Counted from the stretch's first letter, positions 17,664 to 29,443 are shown. The stretch: DNA of 64,000 nt from JAUIAI01 sp041396685 (GCA_041396685.1 JAWKYD010000002.1:310001-374000), one strand, 5' to 3'. Numbers and translations: made by a program. The notes: a model not told the origin generated them from the letters alone.

Positions 17664-17864
17664 CGCAGATTGCGCCCATCCGATGAAAAACAAGGTCTTG
17701 ATAAGCCATTGATTTTCCGAACAGTCGTGGTGGCAGAGCCGCACGATCGCGGACGATCGGAGGCTGCGCTCGTGCCGACGGATGAACGGTTCGTGGCCGG
17801 CGACGGGCCGTGGTGCGATGTCGGAACCAGGCCGAACCGAGCAATGGCAGGCCGGGGACGGCGC

Positions 17865-18518
17865 TCAGAGCCGGGCGCGCGGACCACGCGCGACCAGATA
17901 GGTCTCGGCGGATTCGGCTCGCGACGCGGCCGGCTTGCGCTCGCGCACCTGGGTGAATTCCTGGCGGAAGGCATTTACCAGTTGGCTGAAGCCACTGCCG
18001 TGGAAGCATTTGACGACCAGGCATCCATCACGGCCGAGGTGGTCGCGCGCGAATGCCAGGGCCAGCTCCGCCAGATCGCTCATCCGGGCGGCATCGGCCG
18101 CGGCCACGCCGCTGAGGTTCGGGGACAGGTCACTGACCACGAGATCCAGCGGTTCGCCGCCGACGATCTGCTCGAGCCGCTCGAGGACCGCTTCCTCGCG
18201 AAAATCGCCCTGGACGAAGGTGAGGCCGGGCAATGGCTCGATCGGCAGGAGGTCGAGGCCGACGACCACGCCCGCTTTGCCCAGCTCACGCTGACGTGCA
18301 ATGAGCACCTGCGACCAGGCGCCGGGTGCGCAACCCAGGTCGACCACGCGCTGGCCGGCGCGGATCAGACGCTCGGCCGCATCGAGTTCGAGAAGCTTGT
18401 AAGCGGCTCGCGACCGATAGCCATCGACCTGCGCGCGCTTGACGTAGGGATCGTTGACATGGCGGTCGAGCCATTGCCGGCTGGCCTTGCGTCGTGCACG
18501 TTTGGTGCGCTGTCCCAT
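17865..18518 (-). CDS. rlmE: 23S rRNA (uridine-2552-2'-O)-methyltransferase
   Basis: A 217-residue SAM-dependent RNA methyltransferase (FtsJ/RrmJ) that modifies U2552 in the A loop of 23S rRNA late in 50S assembly. The SAM loop is VVDLGCAPGAWSQVL. The K-D-K-E tetrad can be traced: K in SRAAYKLLE, D in VVSDLSPNLSG, K in CLVVKCFHGSG and E in SRAESAETYLVARG. The N-terminus is rich in Arg/Lys. It lies upstream of ftsH on the same strand and divergent from yhbY, 48 bp apart, as in E. coli. Confidence 0.96.
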   Translation of the reverse strand: MGQRTKRARRKASRQWLDRHVNDPYVKRAQVDGYRSRAAYKLLELDAAERLIRAGQRVVDLGCAPGAWSQVLIARQRELGKAGVVVGLDLLPIEPLPGLTFVQGDFREEAVLERLEQIVGGEPLDLVVSDLSPNLSGVAAADAARMSDLAELALAFARDHLGRDGCLVVKCFHGSGFSQLVNAFRQEFTQVRERKPAASRAESAETYLVARGPRARL

Positions 18519-18566
18519 ACAATCGTGACCCCGTCAGCCCGACAGCCGACCCGTGGCGCGATCGCC

Positions 18567-19229
18567 GTGACCGAACCCGACAACAAAACCCTCAAGGCCC
18601 TCGCCCATCATCTGAAGCCGGTCGTCATGATCGGCGCAGCCGGGCTGACCGATGCTGTGATGCGTGAAATCGATATCGCGCTCACCGCCCATGAACTGAT
18701 CAAGGTGCGCATCGGCGACGAGCCGCGTGAGGTCCGCCAATCGATGGGCGAGACGATCTCCGAGCGCCTGGCGGCCCGGATCGTGCAGCGAATCGGCCAT
18801 CTGCTGGTCGTTTACCGCGCCCGTGAGACCAAGGACGGTGACGCCGCCGGCGCACGCACCGACGGCGCCCGTGCCAAGGACGCCCGTGCCAAGGACGCCC
18901 GCGCCAAAGACGCCCGCCCCGAGCGACGCGACCGGGCCCCGGCTGCCGGCGGTGGCGCGGCGGGCGGCCACCGGCCCGCCCGGGGCAAAGCGGCCGGGAC
19001 AAGCGCCCCGGCGGGTCGCCGCCCGGCGCGCGCTGCCGGCGCGAAAACGAGCGCCGCCCGAACCGGTGCGGCGCCGGTCGAACAAGGTCCGACGGGCCGA
19101 CGCGCGCCGACCCGCAGCACGGTCAGGAAGTCGACCGGCCCTGGCAATGGCGCGGCACGCCCCGGCGGCAGGGCTGCGCGATCCGAGGGCAAGCCTGCCC
19201 GCGGCGGGCGCAAGCCGCGCGGCGGCTGA
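18567..19229 (+). CDS. yhbY: YhbY-type CRM-domain RNA-binding protein with long basic tail
   Basis: A 220-residue protein from a GTG start (VTEPDNKTLKALAHHLKPVV). Residues 1-95 are the CRM domain, with MIGAAGLTDAVMREIDIAL and HELIKVRIGDEPREVRQ; YhbY associates with pre-50S ribosomal subunits. Family members are normally about 100 residues. Here about 125 more, nearly all Ala, Arg, Gly, Pro and Lys, follow, beginning with three ARAKD repeats. The tail is probably disordered and could bind RNA. The frame is also open upstream through rlmE (shadow), so the start is set by the family N-terminus. It is divergent from rlmE; greA lies convergent downstream. Confidence 0.85.
   Translation: MTEPDNKTLKALAHHLKPVVMIGAAGLTDAVMREIDIALTAHELIKVRIGDEPREVRQSMGETISERLAARIVQRIGHLLVVYRARETKDGDAAGARTDGARAKDARAKDARAKDARPERRDRAPAAGGGAAGGHRPARGKAAGTSAPAGRRPARAAGAKTSAARTGAAPVEQGPTGRRAPTRSTVRKSTGPGNGAARPGGRAARSEGKPARGGRKPRGG
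18867..18911 (+). repeat. Three tandem 15-bp repeats in the yhbY tail
   Basis: The unit GCCCGTGCCAAGGAC occurs twice exactly (18867-18881, 18882-18896) and once with two changes (18897-18911), encoding ARAKD three times. In-frame units suggest growth by slippage or unequal exchange. Confidence 0.9.
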
Positions 19230-19331
19230 TCGGATCGAAAAGGTCGCGAACGGGCGACCGGCGCAGCAAGAGGCGCACGCCGCGACTTTCATGGACATGC
19301 CCATCGGCCCCCGGGCCAGGCTGCGTGGCGC

Positions 19332-19808
19332 TCAGATATACCGAACGCCGAGAATCTCGTACTCGCGCAAGCCTCCCGGGGCCTGCACCTCGGCGACGTC
19401 ACCGGCCGACTTGCCGATCAGCGCCCGAGCCACCGGGCTGGTCACGGAAACCCTGCCCTGCTTGATATCCGCCTCGTCCTCGCCGACGATCTGATAGGTC
19501 AGCTTCTGACCTGATTCGAGATCCTCGAGGTCGACGGTCGCGGCAAACACCACGCGGCCGTCGGCATCGAGATCGCTGGGTTCGATGATTTGCGCATTGG
19601 ACAGCTTGCCCTCGAGTTCGGCGATTCGTCCCTCGACGAAGGCCTGTCGCTCGCGGGCGGCATCGTATTCGGCGTTCTCCGAAAGATCGCCCTGCGCTCT
19701 GGCCTCGGCGATCGCCTGGATCACGGCCGGCCGCTCGACGCGCTTGAGCCGTTCGAGCTCTGCCGTCAGCGCATCGGCGCCGCGTCGGGTCAGGGGTACG
19801 GAAGCCAT
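19332..19808 (-). CDS. greA: Transcription elongation factor GreA
   Basis: A 158-residue factor that enters the RNA polymerase secondary channel and stimulates cleavage of backtracked RNA. The N-terminal coiled coil carries the tip sequence GDLSENAEYDAARERQ with the catalytic acidic residues D and E. The C-terminal FKBP-like domain has SPVARALIGKSAGDVAEV and ends YEILGVRYI. Upstream lie a strong promoter and a hairpin with a U run, suggesting attenuation in the leader. It lies downstream of carB on the same strand. Confidence 0.97.
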   Translation of the reverse strand: MASVPLTRRGADALTAELERLKRVERPAVIQAIAEARAQGDLSENAEYDAARERQAFVEGRIAELEGKLSNAQIIEPSDLDADGRVVFAATVDLEDLESGQKLTYQIVGEDEADIKQGRVSVTSPVARALIGKSAGDVAEVQAPGGLREYEILGVRYI

Positions 19809-19860
19809 AGACGAAGCCTCTAAAACGAAAACGAAAGACGGCAGCGAATCGTGCCGAGTG

Positions 19861-19899
19861 CCAAAAACAAGGCCGGATCGGGGCAGGCCCGGATCCGGC
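19861..19899 (-). terminator. Intrinsic terminator/attenuator between carB and greA
   Basis: On the minus strand GCCGGATC (19899-19892) pairs perfectly with GATCCGGC (19879-19872) around a 12-nt loop, followed by CTTGTTTTTGG. This is a textbook Rho-independent structure. It can end the carAB transcript, and since it lies right after the greA promoter it should also attenuate greA. Confidence 0.75.
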
Positions 19900-19907
19900 G
19901 CTGAATC

Positions 19908-19938
19908 ACTATAGCCGAAACCATCCGTGTGGTGTCAA
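19908..19938 (-). promoter_or_regulatory. greA: Sigma-70 promoter for greA
   Basis: A perfect -35 TTGACA (19938-19933) and -10 TATAGT (19913-19908) on the minus strand, with a 19-bp spacer (long but tolerated). Transcription should start near 19901, giving a leader of about 93 nt that includes the terminator hairpin almost from its first nucleotide. Confidence 0.6.
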
Positions 19939-20014
19939 GCTCCCGCGCCCCCGCCTCCGCGCGCACCCTGGGCAGGCGGGACCGCGGCGCGTTCGCGCCC
20001 CGTTCCGGCCGCCC

Positions 20015-23248
<3,234 letters not shown>

Positions 23249-23294
23249 GGTGGTCTTGCTCTGTCGTCGGTCGTGGCGGCGTGGGCGTGCGCGG

Positions 23295-24452
23295 TCAACG
23301 CGCGGCGCGTGCCTCGGTCATCAGATCGACGAAGCGGTCGAACAGATAGCGGATGTCGTGCGGGCCGGGGCTGGCCTCGGGATGTCCCTGAAAGCAGAAC
23401 GCCGGACGATCGGTGCGGGCAAGGCCCTGCACCGTGCCGTCGAACAGCGAGACGTGGGTGAGGCGCAGATTGCCCGGCAGGGAATCGGCATCGACCGCGA
23501 AACCATGGTTCTGGCTGGTGATCAGCACCCGGCCCGAGTCGAGATCCTTGACCGGATGATTCGCACCGTGGTGTCCGAGCTTCATCTTCATGGTTCGAGC
23601 GCCCGAGGCCAGCGCCATGATCTGGTGACCCAGACAGATGCCGAATGTCGGCAGCCCGCGCTCGATCAGCGCGGCCGAGGTGGCGATCGCGTAGTCGCAG
23701 GGCTCGGGGTCGCCGGGCCCGTTGGACAGGAACAGGCCGTCGGGCTCACGCGCGAGGACGTCGTCGACCGTTGCCCGCGCGGGCAGTACCTCGATCGCAC
23801 AGCCGCGATCGGCCAGCAGGCGCAGGATGTTCTGCTTGACGCCGAAGTCCAGCGCCACGACCTTGAAGCGGGTCGGCGCGCTGTCACGATGGCCGCCCTC
23901 GAGCGTCCAGGTTCCGCCCTGCCAGCGGTAGGGCTTGTCGGTAGTGACCACCCGGGCGAGATCGAGCCCCGCCAGACCGGGAAACTCGCGCGCCTTGGCG
24001 ATCGCCGCCCCGGCGTCGGGCGCCGCCTCGCCGGGCGCCGCCGCGATAAGGCAGCCGGCCTGGGCGCCGCCGTCGCGCAGCCGGCGCGTCAGGGCACGCG
24101 TGTCGAGACCCGCGATGCCGGGCACCCGGGCCTGGCGCAGGTAGTCGTCGAGCGCCGCCTGCGAGCGCCAGTTCGACAGCCGGCGTGGCAGATCGCGCAC
24201 GATCAGCCCGGCCACGTGCACGCGCGACGACTCGACGTCTTCGGACGTGACGCCGGTATTGCCGATGTGCGGATAAGTCAGCGTGACGAGTTGGGACCGG
24301 TAGCTGGGATCCGTGAGGATCTCCTGGTAGCCGGTCATCGCCGTATTGAAGACCACTTCCCCGACCGACGAACCGGCCGCGCCGATGGAGTGACCACGAA
24401 AGACGGTACCGTCGGCCAGGGCGAGCAAGGCGGCGGGAAGTACGGGAAGCAA
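23295..24452 (-). CDS. carA: Carbamoyl-phosphate synthase small (glutaminase) subunit
   Basis: A 385-residue glutamine amidotransferase subunit that supplies ammonia to CarB. The N-terminal domain has GEVVFNTAMTGYQEILTDPS. The class I amidotransferase domain has the nucleophilic cysteine in FGICLGHQIMALA, and the His-Glu pair lies in CFQGHPEASPGPHD. The start is TTG: GGAG lies 6 nt upstream and no in-frame ATG is near. The TTG start and long leader may limit translation. Confidence 0.96.
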   Translation of the reverse strand: MLPVLPAALLALADGTVFRGHSIGAAGSSVGEVVFNTAMTGYQEILTDPSYRSQLVTLTYPHIGNTGVTSEDVESSRVHVAGLIVRDLPRRLSNWRSQAALDDYLRQARVPGIAGLDTRALTRRLRDGGAQAGCLIAAAPGEAAPDAGAAIAKAREFPGLAGLDLARVVTTDKPYRWQGGTWTLEGGHRDSAPTRFKVVALDFGVKQNILRLLADRGCAIEVLPARATVDDVLAREPDGLFLSNGPGDPEPCDYAIATSAALIERGLPTFGICLGHQIMALASGARTMKMKLGHHGANHPVKDLDSGRVLITSQNHGFAVDADSLPGNLRLTHVSLFDGTVQGLARTDRPAFCFQGHPEASPGPHDIRYLFDRFVDLMTEARAAR

Positions 24453-24659
24453 AGTGAGCTCCGGGAGCAGGCCCGCCTCGTCGGAACCGGCCTGCGCGCA
24501 GGCCGACTCGCTGCGCAGCGGGCAGCGCGAGGACGGGGCAGGGTTCGCTCGGGGCGGGCGCAGGGTCAGTTTCTAGGCGCCCAACGGCGGGTCCCGGCCC
24601 CTGGGTCGCCCGCGCGAGCGCGTGGAACCAGGTCGGACGTGCGCCGTTTCAAGGCAAAG

Positions 24660-24668
24660 ATTGTATCA
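24660..24668 (-). promoter_or_regulatory. Extended -10 promoter candidate for carAB
   Basis: TGATACAAT on the minus strand, a TGn-extended -10 (TACAAT), with only a weak -35. Transcription would begin near 24653, leaving a GC-rich leader of about 200 nt before carA. The rest of the 353-bp gap 24453-24805 holds no gene that I can see. Confidence 0.45.
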
Positions 24669-24805
24669 GGCGCGGCCGTGAACCGGCACTTCCCGGGATT
24701 CAGCTCGGGCTACGCCAGCGCGTTTCGCCACCGCCGCGGCCAGCCCGACGCGAATCCGGACGCGTGTGCGACTTGGCCCGCCGAAGAGACCCACCCGAAT
24801 GCCGC

Positions 24806-26038
24806 TCAAACCACACCGTCGTCACGCAACTTCGACATGGTGGCTTCGTCGAGGCCGAGCTCGGTGAGGACCTGCGCGGTATGTTCGCCCAGACGCGGGC
24901 CCAACCAGCGCGTGCGCCCCGGCGTCGCCGAGAACTTCGGCACGATCCCCGGTATGGCCAGGGTACTGCCATCGTCGAGTTCGTGACGCTCGATCATTCC
25001 GCGCGACTGGAACTGCGGGTCGGCGACCATGTCGGGCGCACTGAAGATCTTGCCACTTGGCACGTCGGCCTCGGCCAGGCGTGTGAGCAAGTCCTCCAGC
25101 GGCAAGGTCGAGGTCCAGGCGGCGATCGCGGCGTCGATCATCTCGGCCTGTCGTGCCCGGCCCGCATTGTTCGCGAGCGCCGGATCGTTGCCGAGATCGT
25201 CGCGACCCATGACTGCCATCAGACGCTTGAAGATCGAATCGCCGTTGGCTCCGATGACGATGTGCCCGCCATCGGCCGTGGGATAGGTGTTGGACGGCAC
25301 GATTCCGGTCAGATTGGTGCCGGTCCGCTCGCGCACGACACCGTAGCGATCGAATTCCGGCAGAGTGCTTTCCATGATGTTGAACACCGACTCGTAGAGC
25401 GCCACGTCGACGATCTGGCCCTCCCCCGTGCGCGTGCGGTGTTGTAGCGCCGCCAGCGCGCCGGCGACCGCATGCAGGGCCGCGAGCGAATCACCGATCG
25501 ACAGATTCATGCGCACCGGTGGCCGGTCCGGAAAGCCGGTCACGTAGCGCATGCCGCCCATCGACTCCGCGATCGAGCCGAAGCCGGGTTGTTCGCGATA
25601 GGGGCCGCTCTGGCCGAAGCCCGACAGACGCACCAGGATCAGGCCGGGATTCCCCGCCTTCAGAACGTCGTAACCGAGCCCCCATTTCTCGAGCGCACCG
25701 GGCCGAAAGTTTTCGATCACGATATCGGAGCGGGCCGCCAGCCGGCGAACCAGCTCGGCCCCGTCGGGCTTGCGCAGGTCGATCGTGATCGAACGCTTGT
25801 TGCGCGCCTGCACGAACCACCACAGCGAGGTTCCCGATGGGTCGTCGGGATGAAGCTTGCGCCACTTGCGCAGCGGATCGCCGCCCTCGGCACCCGGGCG
25901 CGCCGGCGGCTCGACCTTGATCACGTCGGCGCCGAAATCGCTCAGCATCCGTGCGGCGAACGGCCCGGCGATGAGCTGGCCCAGTTCGAGCACGCGAATG
26001 CCCGCGAGCGGACCGGAAGTAGACGGAGTGTCGTTCAT
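24806..26038 (-). CDS. Class III (CaiB/BaiF) CoA-transferase family protein
   Basis: A 410-residue member of the family that moves CoA between carboxylic acids. N-terminal hallmarks are GIRVLELGQLIAGPFAARML and DFGADVIKVEPP. It continues with KRSITIDLRKPDGAELVRRL and ends with LGEHTAQVLTELGL. In the usual catalytic segment, where most members have an Asp (PGYD/PGFD), this protein reads QPGFGSIAESMGG with Gly; some sequenced subgroups share that, so the mechanism is uncertain. The start at 26038 matches the family. Monocistronic between carA and recR. The substrate is unknown. Confidence 0.88.
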   Translation of the reverse strand: MNDTPSTSGPLAGIRVLELGQLIAGPFAARMLSDFGADVIKVEPPARPGAEGGDPLRKWRKLHPDDPSGTSLWWFVQARNKRSITIDLRKPDGAELVRRLAARSDIVIENFRPGALEKWGLGYDVLKAGNPGLILVRLSGFGQSGPYREQPGFGSIAESMGGMRYVTGFPDRPPVRMNLSIGDSLAALHAVAGALAALQHRTRTGEGQIVDVALYESVFNIMESTLPEFDRYGVVRERTGTNLTGIVPSNTYPTADGGHIVIGANGDSIFKRLMAVMGRDDLGNDPALANNAGRARQAEMIDAAIAAWTSTLPLEDLLTRLAEADVPSGKIFSAPDMVADPQFQSRGMIERHELDDGSTLAIPGIVPKFSATPGRTRWLGPRLGEHTAQVLTELGLDEATMSKLRDDGVV

Positions 26039-26122
26039 CGGCGTACGCCCTCCTGCGCGGCCGTCGTTCGGCGCGAAATGATCATTGGCGGCGAGCCCGC
26101 CGGGAAGTCGAAGCAAGGCGTC

Positions 26123-26722
26123 TCATCGCCGATCACGAAACGCCTGCGCGACGGTGCTGGCATCGACGTACTCGAGTTCGCTGCCCACCGGCACGCCGCT
26201 CGCCAGCCGCGACACCGTCAGGCCCCGGTCACGCAGGGCCTGCGCGATGACGTGCGCGGTGGCCTCGCCCTCCTGCGTGAAGTTGGTGGCCAGGATCACC
26301 TCCTTCAGCGCCGGATCGTCGGCACGCGCCAACAAGGCCTCGAGTCCGATCTCGCCAGGACCGATGCCTTCGATCGGCGACAAACGACCCATCAGCACGA
26401 AATAGAGGCCCTGATAGCTGAGTGTCTGCTCGATGGCGAGCTGATCGGCCGGCGTCTCGACCACGCAGATCTGATCGTGCCGCCGGCGCGGCGACGCGCA
26501 GGTGTCGCAGAGCTCGAGCTCGGTGAAAGTGTTGCATCGCGTGCAGCGGCGGATACGCTCCAGCGAATGTTGCAATGCTCGCGCCAGCCGCGACGCCCCG
26601 TCCCGGTCGTGCTGCAACAGGTGATACGCGTGGCGCTGCGCCGAACGCGCACCCACACCGGGCAGGCAGCGCAGGGCGGCGATCAGCTCGGCCAGCGCCG
26701 GCCCACTATTGGACTCGGCCAC
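26123..26722 (-). CDS. recR: Recombination protein RecR
   Basis: A 199-residue RecFOR-pathway protein that helps load RecA at gaps. An N-terminal helix-hairpin-helix region (LRCLPGVGARSAQRHAYHLL) precedes the zinc finger C60-C63-C72-C75 (CTRCNTFTELELCDTC) and the Toprim domain (ICVVETPADQLAIEQT). The start is GTG without a clear Shine-Dalgarno, 13 bp after ybaB, so translation is probably coupled. The dnaX-ybaB-recR order is widely conserved. Confidence 0.96.
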   Translation of the reverse strand: MAESNSGPALAELIAALRCLPGVGARSAQRHAYHLLQHDRDGASRLARALQHSLERIRRCTRCNTFTELELCDTCASPRRRHDQICVVETPADQLAIEQTLSYQGLYFVLMGRLSPIEGIGPGEIGLEALLARADDPALKEVILATNFTQEGEATAHVIAQALRDRGLTVSRLASGVPVGSELEYVDASTVAQAFRDRR

Positions 26723-26735
26723 GATCGACGAGGGC

Positions 26736-27062
26736 TCAGAACGGGAGTTTGAAACCCGGCGGCAGACCCATGCCGGAGGTCAGACTGCCCATCTTCTCCT
26801 GGGCGATCTTCTCTGCCTTGCGCAGGCCGTCGTTGACCGCCGCGACGATCAGATCCTCGAGCATCTCGCGATCGTCGCCCACCAAGGACGGGTCGATCTC
26901 GATCCGCCGCAGCTCGTTGCGACAGGTGACCACGACCTTCACCAGGCCGGCGCCCGATTCGCCATCGACCTCGACTTCGGCCAGTTGTTCCTGCATCTTG
27001 GCCATGTTCTGCTGCATCTGCTGGGCCTGCTTCATCAGGCCGGCCAGTTGTCCCTTAAGCAT
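26736..27062 (-). CDS. ybaB: YbaB/EbfC-family nucleoid-associated protein
   Basis: A 108-residue DNA-binding dimer. The N-terminal long helix (MLKGQLAGLMKQAQQMQQNM) and the VEVDGESGAGLVKVVVTCRN strand region define the family; the tail is MGLPPGFKLPF. The start was put at 27062 because AAGGAG sits 6 nt upstream; the ATG two codons earlier abuts that site. The gene overlaps the end of dnaX by 8 bp. Confidence 0.95.
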   Translation of the reverse strand: MLKGQLAGLMKQAQQMQQNMAKMQEQLAEVEVDGESGAGLVKVVVTCRNELRRIEIDPSLVGDDREMLEDLIVAAVNDGLRKAEKIAQEKMGSLTSGMGLPPGFKLPF

Positions 27063-29208
27063 CGTCATCTCCTTGCGTCATCGTGGGTGCGTCCAGCGGC
27101 CGGATCGATTCCGGCACGATGGACCCACCCAATTCGTCGAGCACCGATCGCACGAATGGATCGGCCTCGATGGCTTCGCGGGCGCGCCGGTCGCGCTCCC
27201 GCCGTCGTCGTTCGGCGCGCATCGCGGCAGTCTCGCCCGCGATGCGGCCGACCTCGGCTTCGATCTGCATCGAGACGAGGCCGAAATGGGCCGCCAGAGT
27301 CCCGGCCACACGCTCGATCAGGCGGGCATCGGCCAATGCCGAGATCGGCACCCGCACCCGCAAGCGATCGCCCTCCCAGGCGAGCAGTTCGCTCTGGCGC
27401 ATGAATTCGCCGTCACGGCCGCCGAGCGCGAGCCGTTCGCAAAGACCCGGCCAGTCGCCATCGAACGCAGCCGGCACGTCCACCAACTGAATCGCGGGTG
27501 CGGGCTCGACCACTGGCGGGGATTCTGCCCGAGAACCGGCGCTTGCACCGAGCTTCTCGCCGGCCGGGTCGGCCATCGGCGACGGTTGCGGCGCCTGCAC
27601 TTTGCGTCGGCGCCACCGCTCCTCGTCCTCGGTGCCGCCCTCGGCACCGTCGTCGGCAGGTGGCTCGAAGCCCGGATCGGGAGGCGGCTCGGGCGGTCCG
27701 TCGAAGGCCGCCGAAGCCGCGCGCGGCGACGGCCCCGGGCCGGACCTCGCAGGCCGCAGATGGGAGCCGGTCGCCGGCGCCCGCAACGGCGCGCGCGCCC
27801 CCTCGGGGTCTTCGGCATCGACGGCCGGTGCCGGACGGGCGCCCTGCTGACGCTGCCTGGCCGCCCTTATCGCGCGCAGAGCCGCGCTCGCGCCGGTCGC
27901 CGAGCCGCCGTCGGGCGCTTCGTCCCGAGGGGCCGGCGCAGTGCTTGCCGAGCCGGCGGTCGGCAGGTCTGGCCGCGGCCGCGGCGCGAGTCTCGGGGAG
28001 CGCCGCGATTCATCGGCGGCCTGCGACGGGACGCCGGACGTCCGAGCCACGTCGGCCCCGACCACTCGGCCCGAAGTCGCCGGCTGTCCGTCCTGCACGG
28101 CCGGCCCGACCCGCGCCTCGGGGTCGCCGGGTATGAACGCGAGCATTCTGAGCAGGGCCATGGTCAGGCCTGCGCGCGCGTCGGGCGCCAGGGCGACGTC
28201 ACGCCGGCCATGGATCGCGATCTGATAGAAAACCTGCAGATCGAGCGCATCGAAGCGCCCCCGCCAGGCCGCTGCCGATTGCAGCGCGGCGTCGTCAGGC
28301 GGGGCCGCGTCGCCCAGCGCATCGAGAATCGCCAGCGCAGAGAGGCGCTCGGCCAGTTCGCCGAGCAGACCGTCGGCCGAATGGTTCTCGGCGGCGATCC
28401 GGTCGGCGATCGCGACCAGCGCCGCACCATCCGCATCGGCGAGCGCATCCAGAACCCGGTCCACGTGGCGACCGTCGAGCAGGCCCAGCATGTCGCGCAC
28501 GGTCTCGGCGCTGAGCGCACCGCCGCCGTAGGCGATCGCCTGATCGGTCAGGGAGAGTGCGTCACGTACACTGCCGGCCGCCTGGCGGCCGATGAGTTCG
28601 AGGGCGGCCGGCTCGGCCGCCACCCCCTCGGCCTGCAACACGTGGGCGAGATGGCCGGCGATCTCGGCTGGCGCGACATTGCGCAGGTTGAATTGCATGC
28701 AGCGCGACAACACCGTCACCGGCACTTTTTGCGGATCGGTCGTCGCAAGCACGAAGAGCAGGTGCGCGGGCGGTTCTTCGAGGGTCTTCAGCATCGCGTT
28801 GAAGGCGTGATGCGTGAGCATGTGGACTTCGTCGATCACATAGACCTTGTAGCGCCCCATCACAGGCGCATACACGGCGTTCTCGAGCAGCTGTGCCATC
28901 TCGTCGACACCGCGATTGGATGCGGCGTCGAGCTCGATGACATCGGCGAAGCGGCCGGCGTCGATGCTCTGGCAGCTGCTGCACCGCCCGCATGGCTGCG
29001 CGCCGACCCCGGTTTCACAGTTGACCGCCTTGGCGACGATGCGCGCGAGCGTGGTCTTGCCCACGCCACGGGTGCCCGTGAACAGATAAGCATGGTGCAG
29101 GCGGCCGGTGCCCAGCGCATGGCCGAGCGCCCGCACCACGTGCGGCTGACCGATCAGGCTGTCGAAGTCGCGCGGACGCCACTTCCGCGCCAGGACCTGA
29201 TGACTCAT
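27055..29208 (-). CDS. dnaX: DNA polymerase III subunits gamma/tau
   Basis: A 717-residue clamp-loader ATPase. Opening MSHQVLARKWRPRDFDSLIG, Walker A at 45-52 (GTRGVGKT), zinc cysteines C64, C73, C76, C79 and VIDEVHMLTHHAFNAMLKTL are diagnostic. Residues of about 370-570 form a Pro/Ala/Arg-rich linker, then the tau-specific C-terminal domain that contacts polymerase alpha. The start has a GGGGGAGG ribosome site; the frame is open upstream across the SRP RNA region without family support. I saw no A-rich slippery site with a stem-loop as in E. coli dnaX. Confidence 0.96.
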   Translation of the reverse strand: MSHQVLARKWRPRDFDSLIGQPHVVRALGHALGTGRLHHAYLFTGTRGVGKTTLARIVAKAVNCETGVGAQPCGRCSSCQSIDAGRFADVIELDAASNRGVDEMAQLLENAVYAPVMGRYKVYVIDEVHMLTHHAFNAMLKTLEEPPAHLLFVLATTDPQKVPVTVLSRCMQFNLRNVAPAEIAGHLAHVLQAEGVAAEPAALELIGRQAAGSVRDALSLTDQAIAYGGGALSAETVRDMLGLLDGRHVDRVLDALADADGAALVAIADRIAAENHSADGLLGELAERLSALAILDALGDAAPPDDAALQSAAAWRGRFDALDLQVFYQIAIHGRRDVALAPDARAGLTMALLRMLAFIPGDPEARVGPAVQDGQPATSGRVVGADVARTSGVPSQAADESRRSPRLAPRPRPDLPTAGSASTAPAPRDEAPDGGSATGASAALRAIRAARQRQQGARPAPAVDAEDPEGARAPLRAPATGSHLRPARSGPGPSPRAASAAFDGPPEPPPDPGFEPPADDGAEGGTEDEERWRRRKVQAPQPSPMADPAGEKLGASAGSRAESPPVVEPAPAIQLVDVPAAFDGDWPGLCERLALGGRDGEFMRQSELLAWEGDRLRVRVPISALADARLIERVAGTLAAHFGLVSMQIEAEVGRIAGETAAMRAERRRRERDRRAREAIEADPFVRSVLDELGGSIVPESIRPLDAPTMTQGDDDA

Positions 29209-29345
29209 GCCCTCCCCCGGGCAGCCGCTTTCACAGCCGAGACCGGTCGCGATGCGACGGGACACTGGCGGAAAGGGGATAGATAGACGCGGGGCACGGG
29301 CAAAGTCCTGGGCGTGAAAACGGCACCGGGCCCGGACGAGCCGGT

Positions 29346-29443
29346 GGGCGAGCCGGGACTCCGGCACTTGTCAGCCATGACTGTGGCTGCTTCCTTCCGG
29401 ACCTGACCAGGTTCGCCACGCAACAATGCGGAGGGGCCCGCCC
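29346..29443 (-). ncRNA. ffs: 4.5S (small bacterial) SRP RNA
   Basis: The conserved core GGTCAGGTCCGGAAGGAAGC (the SRP54/Ffh-binding loop with GGAA tetraloop) is present, flanked by pairing arms: GGGCG/CGCCC at the ends and CTCCG/CGGAG inside, giving one long hairpin of about 98 nt. Its place directly upstream of dnaX occurs in other proteobacteria. With Ffh it targets membrane proteins to the Sec translocon. Ends are estimated from the outermost pairing. Confidence 0.93.

Noticed and set aside
17574..18566. Upstream in-frame extension of yhbY through rlmE
   Set aside because: It would lie antisense to all of rlmE; the CRM family starts near 18567.
27500..28130. Repetitive-looking Pro/Arg/Ala-rich stretch in dnaX taken as possible insertion
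   Set aside because: A low-complexity linker between the ATPase and tau domains is normal for this protein.
28716..28740. A-rich run in dnaX considered as a programmed frameshift site
   Set aside because: It falls within the universally conserved ATPase core (TTDPQKVPVT), far from the gamma/tau junction, and lacks the A AAA AAG heptamer.
26575..29286. A 903-codon plus-strand frame opposite ybaB and dnaX
   Set aside because: Shadow frame; Arg/Pro-rich with no motif, and it also runs across the recR/ybaB boundary.
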